Source: Coleofasciculus sp. LEGE 07092
Lineage (GTDB): Bacteria; Cyanobacteriota; Cyanobacteriia; Cyanobacteriales; Coleofasciculaceae
NCBI RefSeq assembly: GCF_015207375.1
Contig: NZ_JADEWY010000035.1
Coordinates: 1 to 50,322 of the forward strand
Direction: 5' to 3'
DNA length: 50,322 bases
Shown: positions 26,095 to 34,735 of the stretch, one piece after another
Layout: the number at the start of each line of letters is the position of its first letter
Numbering within the stretch: position 1 is the first letter of the stretch
Made by a program: the position numbers and the translations under genes
The notes under the pieces: model-generated
Told to the model about the DNA's origin: nothing
Database searches by the model: none
Seen by the model: the letters and a program-made list of their open reading frames with translations, nothing else

Positions 26095-27728
26095 TCATTC
26101 TTCTTTAGTGAAGATAACCCATTTAGGCAGTGTATCAACAGTAGTTTGTTTTGAAAAGTTTGGAAGATAACCCATGACTACTTCAATATCTTTTGGATGA
26201 TAGAAAGCAACTACCTGTAGCTTGGACGGGATGTACGCTTGGAAATGATCATTGCTTAATTTTAATCCGGCTTTTTCTCTATCCCACAAGCCGTTAAAAG
26301 AATGGTAGAGTCTACCATCTGCCATAAGGATGGACAAGGGTATTTGTGGAAAGTAGATTTGATGAGGATGCTTTAAGGTATATCTGTATGCTAATTCTAC
26401 TGGATTCTTTGAATATCTATTCAACTCACGATAGATTTTGTTAGGTGCATGAAGATAAACTGTAGTCGCCAGTAATACAGCTATAGATAAAACTGAAATT
26501 TTTAGTCCTTTTAAGATGTGGAAAAAATCCAAACGATTATAGCTAAACTTGAATACAGAATCATTGATAAGAGCTGTAACAGTGCAGACTAGAAAATATA
26601 CGGTCGAAGCTTGCGAGTTAGTGGCTCCACCAAACTTCACTCGACTAAGCAATGAAATTGGAATCATGTACATAGTTACTAAAATCAATATTGACCAGCG
26701 ATTAGAACAAAACCATTCTCCAATAGACATACTATTTTTAGTTTTACAGCTTACAAGTTTCAACCCAATACATAAAACTATTATAAATATAAATGGTAGG
26801 CAAAACTGAATTAATTCGTAAGCTGCTAGGCACAAAACCTTTATTCGTTGAACTAATTGAATTCCAGTTAAAATTTCAGGATTTCCATATTGTCCTAATG
26901 AGCTTATCCAGGGCCAAAGGCTGGGAAATTTAATCATAGTAAAATATAAATATTTTCCTCCAAATAAATAAATGAAAACAATTGATATAGCTGTGAATAT
27001 AATCAAAAAATATATTTTATATTTTTTAAAATTTTTGTATCCATCAGTTATTAGAACATAAGTTCATAAAGCAAAGGGTAAAGGTAATAAATTTTGCTTT
27101 GTCCAAATTGATAATGCAGCTAACGTAGCTGAAAATAATAATAGCCATTTATCCTCTTTAGAGTTTCTACAGTATAGGACTGCACAAGCCATACCCGCTA
27201 TTCCCAAAGATGCTGCATCTGCGTGAATGCTAAAAGCGGAATAATAGTGACCAGTAAGAAAGAAGTAATAAAAATTCTTGCAGATAAACAAGGATGTTTA
27301 ATAATCTTCACCTGAGTAACAGTGCCAATAGAAAAACAAAGTATGGGAAGAAAGAAAAATAGTGTAGAAATGAGTCCAGCCCACCTAATAGCAACTGTAG
27401 GTGAATTAGCTAGCGTGGCTGGTAAATAAGAAATTGCTGCAATAGGGCCATACATCCAACTCAGGATAGGCTCACTTTCCAGAGCATTAAAAAATTTATA
27501 ACCATAGGCTAGTGCAAAGGCTGGTGTCAGACGATTGTTATTCCAGATATCAAACGGAAGAGACAAAATTTCTATCACTACTGAGCTGATTAACGCCAAA
27601 AATAAGACTGAAAAAAAAGAAGCAATAAGTCTGTCTACAATTGTCCAATTTGACAAGCATTTGAAAATTACCATGCAGAGTGAAAATAAAATAATTAAAC
27701 TGAGGCTATAACTAATAATTAGCTGCAT
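26095..27728 (-). pseudogene. Broken GT39-like membrane glycosyltransferase (frameshift plus in-frame stop)
   Basis: A normal-length gene of about 544 codons is interrupted twice. The N-terminal part (27728 down to about 27240) is in one phase, up to SARIFITSFLL. A one-base shift near 27255-27275, in T-rich runs, is needed to join the next phase (TGHYYSAFSIHADAASLG). In that phase a TGA at 27064-27066 comes right after LLPLPFAL. The rest (TYVLITDGYKNFKKY, then helices to KWVIFTKEE) continues in the same phase down to 26095. WTKQN and the helix pattern fit a GT39-like protein. It may be a true pseudogene or contain sequencing errors. The neighbours at 24391 and 27730 look intact. Confidence 0.75.
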
Positions 27729-27729
27729 A

Positions 27730-28446
27730 TTAAACCTTCTTTTGCCATATACCCAGTAGGGATTTACCCATTAAATAGTGAAACAAGGGATCGAGTACCT
27801 TAGACAGAGGTATCATTGCTTTATCCCACAAAACTATGTGATTCTTGTTAGGCATCCTGCTTTTAAGTAAAAAACGATTGCCTGTTGAAGCGATTAGTCC
27901 CCCAGAGTCTAGATACCTGATACTGATGCATTTGAGATTTTTCGGAACGAGTGCCGATAACCTATTGCGACTATATCGACGATAATGACCGATAGCTTCA
28001 TCAAAGGGAGTAAAAAGCCATTGATGAGCTGGAGCTAAAATTACTAAAAATCCACCATCTTTCAAGTAATTTAAGGCAAGTTTAACTTCAGCGTGGTCAT
28101 CTTTAATATGTTCTAATACATCAATATAAATAACAGTATTAAATCTTTCATAATGACTGATATTTAGGAGAGTACCTGGTTTTAGCTCACAGTATTCTGG
28201 TAAACGACCAGTTTCAATCGACTGCTTTAATTGTCCTGCTAATATCGGATCGGGTTCAAGACAAACCCAACGTTTATGGCTTCCTTGGCAGAGTAACTCA
28301 GTTGTCGAACCAATTCCGGAACCCACTTCTAGAACCTCAGTACCTAGATAGTTTTTAATGAACTGTCGATAATAAGCTTTCCAGTTTCGAGCTTCTTTAA
28401 ATAGAGCAAGTTCTGAGCCATGATAAGAATAACCAGTCATTTTCAT
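27730..28446 (-). CDS. Class I SAM-dependent methyltransferase
   Basis: A 238-residue protein. Motif I is EVGSGIGST (40-48), the acidic end of beta 2 is LEPDP, and NTVIYIDVLEHIKDD and GGFLVILAPAHQWLF are the later motifs. This is the Methyltransf_11/23 type, with SAM binding well supported and the substrate unknown. Its ATG overlaps the stop of the GT2 upstream (ATGA), so translation is probably coupled. The protein has HQWLFTPFDEAIGHYRRYS, a segment that often appears in methyltransferases of glycan clusters. It may methylate a sugar or a polyprenyl-linked intermediate; this is inference from neighbours. Confidence 0.85.
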   Translation of the reverse strand: MKMTGYSYHGSELALFKEARNWKAYYRQFIKNYLGTEVLEVGSGIGSTTELLCQGSHKRWVCLEPDPILAGQLKQSIETGRLPEYCELKPGTLLNISHYERFNTVIYIDVLEHIKDDHAEVKLALNYLKDGGFLVILAPAHQWLFTPFDEAIGHYRRYSRNRLSALVPKNLKCISIRYLDSGGLIASTGNRFLLKSRMPNKNHIVLWDKAMIPLSKVLDPLFHYLMGKSLLGIWQKKV

Positions 28447-29438
28447 TGGATAGAAAAAACTTCCTGTAACTCCAAAACGAAATAGTGATAATCCCGCTGG
28501 GGTATAAAGCTTAAAGAATTCCTAGTACTAAGAATTATGAAGACAAAAACTAAGGATACCATAATGGCTTGCATGAGGATCACAAAAAATAGTGATACCA
28601 TGTAAGATGCCCAACCCGGAATTGCTAAAGTAGTGGCAAGCCTGATAAAGATAATAGTCAGAATTCCAATAAAAGAAAGTCCTATAAGTAGACAAGTTGC
28701 AACCAGTAACCTGACTCCAACTATATCTCCGTAGACTGAAATAGCGCTTAAACCATGCATAACAAGTGATACAAAGTTCATCTTTGGCTCTCCTGCTAAA
28801 CGGCGACTGCGTCTGGTAGAGATTTCTGTGTGGGGAATTCTGGCTTTAAACACAGCAGCAGAATAGTGGTTCCAAAGCTCTGAAACGATAACAAGTCGGC
28901 GTAACAGTTCATAGGGGATAATACTGAAATTACCTACACTAATTTGGGAACCTGTTAGCCATCTATAAAGCGATTTATAACATAAATAAAAAAATTTAAA
29001 CAACCAACTTTCAGAGCGTTGGCTTCTTTTAGCAAAAACGACCTTTTTGTATCCTTCAACTTGACATTTTCCAATCAGTTTGATTACATCACTAGGAGCA
29101 TCTTCACCATCTCCATCCATCACAACAACCGCTTGGCAGTTTATATGAGCTTCGATGTAAGCTAATCCTACAGCAATGGCTCTTTGATGCCCCAGATTTC
29201 TCTTTAGCTTCAAAACATCAAGTTTTTTAATGATTTGGAGTTTTGAGTCTGGAAAATTTTTTCTAACAGAAATACTTGATGCATCATCTACCACAAAAAT
29301 TTGAGCCTCTATGTCTGTATACTCAAAGACTTGATCGAGATGATTTAACAAAAGTTCTAATGAATCCCAGTCGTTAAAAACTGGAATCATAATTACAATC
29401 GAACAACCTGGTAAATCTTTCTGCTTGATTTTTTCCAT
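28443..29438 (-). CDS. GT2 glycosyltransferase with C-terminal membrane helices
   Basis: A 331-residue protein with a GT-A start (VIMIPVFNDWDSL), VVDDASS and the metal motif DGD at 108-110 (VVVMDGDGEDAP). The middle QRSESWLFKFFYLCYKS and two C-terminal helices at about 235-310 are like GtrB-type enzymes that make polyprenyl-phosphate sugars. It overlaps the methyltransferase by four bases. One unusual point is the FND sequence in place of the common YNEE in the first motif. Acceptor and sugar are unknown. Confidence 0.85.
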   Translation of the reverse strand: MEKIKQKDLPGCSIVIMIPVFNDWDSLELLLNHLDQVFEYTDIEAQIFVVDDASSISVRKNFPDSKLQIIKKLDVLKLKRNLGHQRAIAVGLAYIEAHINCQAVVVMDGDGEDAPSDVIKLIGKCQVEGYKKVVFAKRSQRSESWLFKFFYLCYKSLYRWLTGSQISVGNFSIIPYELLRRLVIVSELWNHYSAAVFKARIPHTEISTRRSRRLAGEPKMNFVSLVMHGLSAISVYGDIVGVRLLVATCLLIGLSFIGILTIIFIRLATTLAIPGWASYMVSLFFVILMQAIMVSLVFVFIILSTRNSLSFIPQRDYHYFVLELQEVFSIQ

Positions 29439-29523
29439 TACCTATTTGAATAAAAATAAGGTGGGTTAATAAATCCAAACTTTACAAACTCAGCACTCTA
29501 CAACGGCACCTTCTTTAATGGAT

Positions 29524-30495
29524 TCAGTCAAGTTCAGGTAGGGGATAGGCAAGGTAGGCAATACGTTTTGCCTCTCGCCGTCCACGGGCTACTGAATCCA
29601 GGATCAGACCGCAGGTGAGGCTCAGAAAAGCTAGCAACATAATGGAAGCTGCTAGGATGGCGGAGGGAAATCGGGGGACTAATCCTGTCTCTAGAAAAGT
29701 TTCCACGATGGGAATGCCTAGAGCTAGGGAGGTGAGCGAAAGCATCAAGAAAATGATGCCAAAGAAAAGGAACGGTCGGATTTCCTTAAACAATAACAAT
29801 GCAGTGCCTAAAACTCGCCAGCCGTCTTTAAAAGTTTTTAGTTTGCTTTGTGAACCGGGTGGTCGGGAAATATATAACGTCGGCTCTTCGGCAAACGGCA
29901 TTTTCAGTTCTAGCGTGTGTATTGTGAACTCCGTTTCAATCTCAAAGCCACTGGAAAGTGCTGGAAACGATTTGACAAATCGGCGCGAAAAGATTCGATA
30001 GCCCGAAAGCATATCCAACAGCCGCGCTCCAAACAAGAATTTAGCGAAGCCAGTAAGAAACACATTACCGCTCCGATGACCACGACGATAAGCAGCACTC
30101 TCACCTGCTGCTGTGCGACGCACGCCTACAACCATATCCAGCCGCTCAACTAACAAGTGTTCCACCAACCGCCGCACTGCTCCCACCTCATAGGTATTGT
30201 CACCGTCAGCCATGATGTAGATGTCTGCTTCAATATCCGCAAACATCCGCCGGATCACGTTACCTTTTCCTAACCTAGGTTCACGCCGAACCACAGCACC
30301 AGCCGCCGCTGCCTGTTCTGCCGTACTGTCGGTCGATCGATTATCGTAGACGTAGATCTTTGCTTCTGGAAGTGTAGCCTGAAAATCAGTGACGACTTGG
30401 GCGACGGTTAGGGCTTCGTTGTGGCACGGAAGCAGAACAGCAATGCTATAGCTCTTAAGAGAGGGTATCTTTTTTTTAGATAAATACTCTAGCAT
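29524..30495 (-). CDS. GT2 glycosyltransferase (DPM/polyprenyl sugar type)
   Basis: A 323-residue protein. The sequence starts AVLLPCHNEALTV, has YDNRSTDST and the metal site MADGDNTYE (DGD at 97-99), then GVRRTAAGESAAYRRGHRSGN, a variant common in polyprenyl-phosphate GT2 proteins of cyanobacteria. Two C-terminal helices (near 235-260 and 275-300) and a basic tail close it. It lies between a GT39-like gene and a second GT2. It uses more GC-rich codons than its two downstream neighbours. Its gene has no HIP1 site. Confidence 0.85.
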   Translation of the reverse strand: MLEYLSKKKIPSLKSYSIAVLLPCHNEALTVAQVVTDFQATLPEAKIYVYDNRSTDSTAEQAAAAGAVVRREPRLGKGNVIRRMFADIEADIYIMADGDNTYEVGAVRRLVEHLLVERLDMVVGVRRTAAGESAAYRRGHRSGNVFLTGFAKFLFGARLLDMLSGYRIFSRRFVKSFPALSSGFEIETEFTIHTLELKMPFAEEPTLYISRPPGSQSKLKTFKDGWRVLGTALLLFKEIRPFLFFGIIFLMLSLTSLALGIPIVETFLETGLVPRFPSAILAASIMLLAFLSLTCGLILDSVARGRREAKRIAYLAYPLPELD

Positions 30496-30577
30496 ATCAT
30501 TACCTTCTTTTATATTAGATTCGCTTTACCAACAGAATATAGCATGATTTTTGCTTTCTGATAGAGGGCAAATTTAC

Positions 30578-32257
30578 TTACTTTGGAAACAAATAGGCAT
30601 AGTAGCCAGTGTTACCAATTTCTTGCCAGCCATTGGCAGACATATACTCTGGCGTATTCACTCCTCGCTTTTGAATAATCGCCTTAGCTCCCGTCCTTTC
30701 TAAAACTTTGTAAACTTCAGCTCTAGTCGCCGTGTCTGTTTTCCAGAAGCTCTTAGCATCAGGCAATTCCGCGACAATCGTCACTCTTGCTAATCTTGCC
30801 CAATAGTCTTTCGTTCCGTTCTCTCCCCTCAGCGCGATCGCGGCAACTTTGTTTCCGGCATGAATTCCTAATTGATTCAAGCCTTGAGCAATCTTCCAGT
30901 CAATAGGTTCTCCAGGATGTTGCCACAGATCGGTAAACTGTCCTCCAAGCATAAACAGGATACCAACGGTCATACCAGCAACTAATCGTTTCGACTCTTG
31001 AGAATTAGGCAGACGCACGCTGGAAAAGACTCCAGCAAATAAGAGTACAACCAGTCCAGCAATAAGCCTGGGTCTGACGTGTACCAGCATCAGGCTACCT
31101 AAACCTGCACAGGCAGGAATGAGTAATCTCCAGTTTTCTATCAGAGATTTAATTGCCAACCCGAGCCTACCCCCCACAAAAACAAGAATGAGGTAGCCAA
31201 ATATTAAAAATCCCAAAAATATACGGTAATACTCAATAGCATGACTCCAGATAATTTCCACCTGCTTTTGCAGGTTAATTTTAGGCTTTACCCCTTCATA
31301 CCAGTAAGATGGGTCATAGCCTATCGGCAGAGTTACACCCTCGAAAGGAGTCTCGAACTGATAGATATCCGGATTCTTGAAAATTTGATTAACAGGATGC
31401 TTGGGAATGCCACTATCAGGAGGATCACCTTGCCAATAAATAGGAGGTATTCCGCCGATTTTCCAGGCATAGTTCAATTTTCCAGTCGTTCCAAAGGTAA
31501 AATACCCTTTAGTTGTGGAAATGGCAACAATGAAAGGAGTTGATAGAAGAGCGAAAACTAACACAGCCACTAATACTCTCGGAAATGCTCGTCGGATATT
31601 TCCAACAGAAAAAAAGCAAGTTCCTATAAATATAAAACCCATGGGAAACATGAATGTTTTGGTCAGATAACCAAGTCCAACAACAGCTCCTAATGCAATA
31701 AAATTCCACCAACTATCTGACCGCGTGTGGACACGCAGCACTATAGCTGCCGCTAAGTAGATTAAGGCAGCTACAAACATATCAGGAGTATCATTGCCTA
31801 TCCCTATCCATTGTAGAGCCGACCAAAGATATAAAGTGTAACCGGATGCTATCCACGCCCAGTATGGAATGATCAAGTTGCGATCGCTTGGAGCTTTGGA
31901 TACTTTTTCTTTGTAGTACAAAAGGAATTCAGAAAGAAAAAAATCGAAGCAAACTAAACTAACTAGATAAATAACAAAGTTCGCAAACTTAATCGCAAAG
32001 AATTCCCAATAAGAAGACGGGTTTAAAATAGATATGAAAAAGCTTAGAATCCACGAATAAACAGGACTAAAATATTCATTGATGGCAATATCCCAATCTC
32101 TCCGTAAGTAAGCATCGCCAATGTCCAAATAAGAAATGACATCTCCTGATGACAGGTTGTAACGATTAGACCAAGCTTGCAGGCTACCAAAAACTACAGC
32201 GATCGCCCAAAAAACAGCCTTAATTAAATAATGTTGCTTTTGATATTTTCTATCCAT
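30578..32257 (-). CDS. Polytopic GT39/GT-C-type membrane glycosyltransferase
   Basis: A 559-residue protein with about ten hydrophobic helices. The first loop has LSSGDVISYLDIGDAYLRRDWD, with Asp residues as in GT-C enzymes, and NEYFSPVYSWILS follows as the second loop. A long external loop in the middle (GKLNYAWKIGGIPPIYWQGDPP) and a soluble C-terminal domain of about 100 residues are seen. It is 18 bases downstream of the MBOAT/SGNH set and probably in the same transcript. HIP1 sites resume in this gene (about 30834, 31879 and 32199). Substrate unknown. Confidence 0.68.
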   Translation of the reverse strand: MDRKYQKQHYLIKAVFWAIAVVFGSLQAWSNRYNLSSGDVISYLDIGDAYLRRDWDIAINEYFSPVYSWILSFFISILNPSSYWEFFAIKFANFVIYLVSLVCFDFFLSEFLLYYKEKVSKAPSDRNLIIPYWAWIASGYTLYLWSALQWIGIGNDTPDMFVAALIYLAAAIVLRVHTRSDSWWNFIALGAVVGLGYLTKTFMFPMGFIFIGTCFFSVGNIRRAFPRVLVAVLVFALLSTPFIVAISTTKGYFTFGTTGKLNYAWKIGGIPPIYWQGDPPDSGIPKHPVNQIFKNPDIYQFETPFEGVTLPIGYDPSYWYEGVKPKINLQKQVEIIWSHAIEYYRIFLGFLIFGYLILVFVGGRLGLAIKSLIENWRLLIPACAGLGSLMLVHVRPRLIAGLVVLLFAGVFSSVRLPNSQESKRLVAGMTVGILFMLGGQFTDLWQHPGEPIDWKIAQGLNQLGIHAGNKVAAIALRGENGTKDYWARLARVTIVAELPDAKSFWKTDTATRAEVYKVLERTGAKAIIQKRGVNTPEYMSANGWQEIGNTGYYAYLFPK

Positions 32258-32274
32258 CTTTCCTGTGTTTAAAA

Positions 32275-33474
32275 TTACTGCTTTAGGTCTTGCACTAGCT
32301 TCACCACATCAGGGTTGTTTTTTACCCATATTTCATGGTCGGCACGAGTTTTAGCGAGGTGGAGTTCAATATTTTCTGATGTGATGAGAACACCGAATCC
32401 CTTGGGAACCTTCTCTTGTTGATAAGATAGCACGTCGTTGAGAATCAAATCACCAACTTCTTTACTATAATGAGTACCATCTAAAAAATATTTCATATCA
32501 TTACCAATGGCTTCAGTTGTTATCTTATTGAGATTTGAAAAATCCCATACAGGTGTGATGCTACTGACTTGACGTTTCCATTCCTCAAAAACTGTCCACA
32601 GTCCAGCAACGCGAATAGCTTCTAATTGAGCAGTATGTTCGGGAGATATAAATACTTTGACTTGTATATTTCGTTGCTTACATATATCAATTATTTTTTT
32701 AAACTCTTTGATTGAAGACTGAGTTAAACTGTAATTTTTATAATAATTTTCGTTGTTTAAATAATTGCCGATATCTATTTTAAAATTATCTATCATCGGT
32801 TTGGGGTTGGATTTAGGGCTAACATTACGCATTCCATTTGAATAGTATGGCAGACTAGCTAAATCTTCACGGTTAACTTCTAGTGTGATAAGGCTTGATT
32901 GAAAAACTTGAATGGAAAAAACTACATCTAATAATCTTTGTAAGGGTATTTGAGACTTGCCAACTAAATTTTTATCATAAATAGATAAATTATCACTAAA
33001 ATTAGTGTTATTGAACATGAAAAAATCAATTCCTATGATAACTTGCTTTAATTTAGGTTGATTAATGAGTGCGTGTTCAAAATAATGTTTTGCTTCATAG
33101 ATATGGACTCCTGGTATTCCCAGATTGTAGGCAGGTTGGTTAGCTAGTAAAGCTAGGTACTTTGGATTTAAACCAAGTACCACTCTAGATGATCCTAGTA
33201 AAACTGTTGTTGGCTTAAGACGCATAACTTCAACAGACTTAAATAACCCATTATGCGTATCTTGCTCAGGTTTTAATCGATTTATACCAGATACAGTTGG
33301 ACTATTCAGAACACCGTAGGGGTCAATGATGATATTGAATATACCTACAAAAAATCCTGGAAATAAAGCAATAGTAATAACAAGAAAGTTAAATTTTCCA
33401 TAACTTAAAAATTTAGAGTGCGTACACAAAGCTTTTCTAGATAGCTTTTTCGGGTAACTTAAGGAAAACTTCAT
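32275..33474 (-). CDS. Membrane-anchored SGNH-like acyltransferase, cassette A, second copy
   Basis: A 399-residue protein with one N-terminal membrane helix (about 28-50) and a large extracytoplasmic part. The SGNH block 1 is VLLGSSR (Gly94-Ser95-Ser96), and the final block is LDGTHYS with Asp332 and His335 in DxxH spacing. DPYGVLNSPTVSGIN follows the membrane helix. This is the DltD/AlgX/AlgJ-like layout for a protein that receives an acyl group on Ser and moves it to a polymer. It is tandem with a close paralogue at 33491 and follows an MBOAT at 34736. Acyl donor and acceptor are unknown. Confidence 0.72.
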   Translation of the reverse strand: MKFSLSYPKKLSRKALCTHSKFLSYGKFNFLVITIALFPGFFVGIFNIIIDPYGVLNSPTVSGINRLKPEQDTHNGLFKSVEVMRLKPTTVLLGSSRVVLGLNPKYLALLANQPAYNLGIPGVHIYEAKHYFEHALINQPKLKQVIIGIDFFMFNNTNFSDNLSIYDKNLVGKSQIPLQRLLDVVFSIQVFQSSLITLEVNREDLASLPYYSNGMRNVSPKSNPKPMIDNFKIDIGNYLNNENYYKNYSLTQSSIKEFKKIIDICKQRNIQVKVFISPEHTAQLEAIRVAGLWTVFEEWKRQVSSITPVWDFSNLNKITTEAIGNDMKYFLDGTHYSKEVGDLILNDVLSYQQEKVPKGFGVLITSENIELHLAKTRADHEIWVKNNPDVVKLVQDLKQ

Positions 33475-33490
33475 GAATAACCCTTCTTTT

Positions 33491-34720
33491 TTATTGCTTA
33501 TTTAGTCCTGACAACGGATTAGCATCGTACTCTTGCTTTATATCTTGAACTAGCTGGACTTCGTCAGGATACTTCCTTGCCCATAGATCACGATTAACCC
33601 GGATTTTAGCTAAATGAGCTTCAATATTATTGGGCGTGATAAGAACACCAAAATCTTTCGGAACCTGCTCAGTTTGGTAAGATAACAAGCGGTTGAGAAC
33701 CCAAGTGCCAACTTTTGAAGTGTAATGAGAATTATCGGTATAGTTTTCTATGTCATAGCCAATGGGTTCTGTGGTGACACTGTTATAACCAGAAAAATCC
33801 CAAACTGGAGCAATTTTGACAAGTTGGCGTTTCCATTCTTCAAATGTTTGCCAATGTCCCGTAGCGCGAATCGCTTCCCATTGGGTAGCATGGGATGGGG
33901 ATATAAAAATTTTTAACTTTATATTATTTTGCTGGCATAAATCAACAATTTTTTTAAAATCATCTAGGTATTGATTCGATAAATCATAGTTATCGTGATT
34001 TTGAAAATAGTCATTAATACCTACTTTAAATCTCCACTCGTTTTCTGCTTTATTAACATCGCTATAAGGACTAAATCCTAGATAGTCACTACTTTTTTGA
34101 TTTGGAGTTTTGTTGCTGGCTGTCACGGTTTCTACGCTTGCAGATAAAGCATCTATTGAGAATCCAAATTTGACAGCATCTTGGAGAGTAATATGCTGTT
34201 TCTCTAATCGACTTTCAGAAAAAACAGGTGGATTGGCAAGGTGAGAATTGAAGGAGAAAAAATCAGCACCGACAATTACTAATTTTAAATTAGGTTGATT
34301 AGCAATTGCGTGTTGTAGATAGCGTAATTCTTCGTAAATATTTACACCATTAAGTCCAATATTATAAGCAGTTTGACTATTGGCTAAAGCCGAATATTTT
34401 GGATCTAGACCCTGTTTAGCTCTGGAGGAACCTAAAAGAACTGTCACAGGTTTTAACTTGATGATATCAGTAGCTTTATACACTCGGTCATTGTTGTCTT
34501 TTTTTGGCTTTAGCTGATTCAAACCCACCAATTTGGGACTGTTAAAAACCCCATAGGGATCGATAGCAATATTGAATAAGCCAGCAGAAAGCAGAGGAAC
34601 AAAGGCAGTTATCAGAAAGCTTACATTAAATCGGCGATATTTTTTAACCCAAGAAGTTGGTTTTCTGGGTTCCGACCAAACTTTTGAGGAACCTGACTTC
34701 AACTGACGGGATGTACTCAT
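33491..34720 (-). CDS. Membrane-anchored SGNH-like acyltransferase, cassette A, first copy
   Basis: A 409-residue paralogue of the protein encoded immediately downstream. A basic N-terminus leads into one membrane helix (31-52), then IDPYGVFNSPKLVGLNQLKPK, which matches the other copy. The serine block is VLLGSSR (97-99), and the final block TDNSHYTSK has Asp329 and His332. Both catalytic blocks are intact, so both copies could be active. It follows the MBOAT by 15 bases. DltD is the closest functional analogue known to me; AlgJ/AlgX/PatB are alternatives. Confidence 0.72.
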   Translation of the reverse strand: MSTSRQLKSGSSKVWSEPRKPTSWVKKYRRFNVSFLITAFVPLLSAGLFNIAIDPYGVFNSPKLVGLNQLKPKKDNNDRVYKATDIIKLKPVTVLLGSSRAKQGLDPKYSALANSQTAYNIGLNGVNIYEELRYLQHAIANQPNLKLVIVGADFFSFNSHLANPPVFSESRLEKQHITLQDAVKFGFSIDALSASVETVTASNKTPNQKSSDYLGFSPYSDVNKAENEWRFKVGINDYFQNHDNYDLSNQYLDDFKKIVDLCQQNNIKLKIFISPSHATQWEAIRATGHWQTFEEWKRQLVKIAPVWDFSGYNSVTTEPIGYDIENYTDNSHYTSKVGTWVLNRLLSYQTEQVPKDFGVLITPNNIEAHLAKIRVNRDLWARKYPDEVQLVQDIKQEYDANPLSGLNKQ

Positions 34721-34735
34721 AGAGGCTGAGATAGA

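Noticed and set aside
27064-27291. Middle piece of the broken glycosyltransferase as a separate 75-residue gene
   Set aside because: Its sequence joins both neighbours on the same strand in one normal-length protein, so it is a fragment.
29615-30001. Plus-strand frame of 128 residues opposite the GT2 at 29524
   Set aside because: It is an antisense shadow; the minus-strand GT2 has clear motifs.
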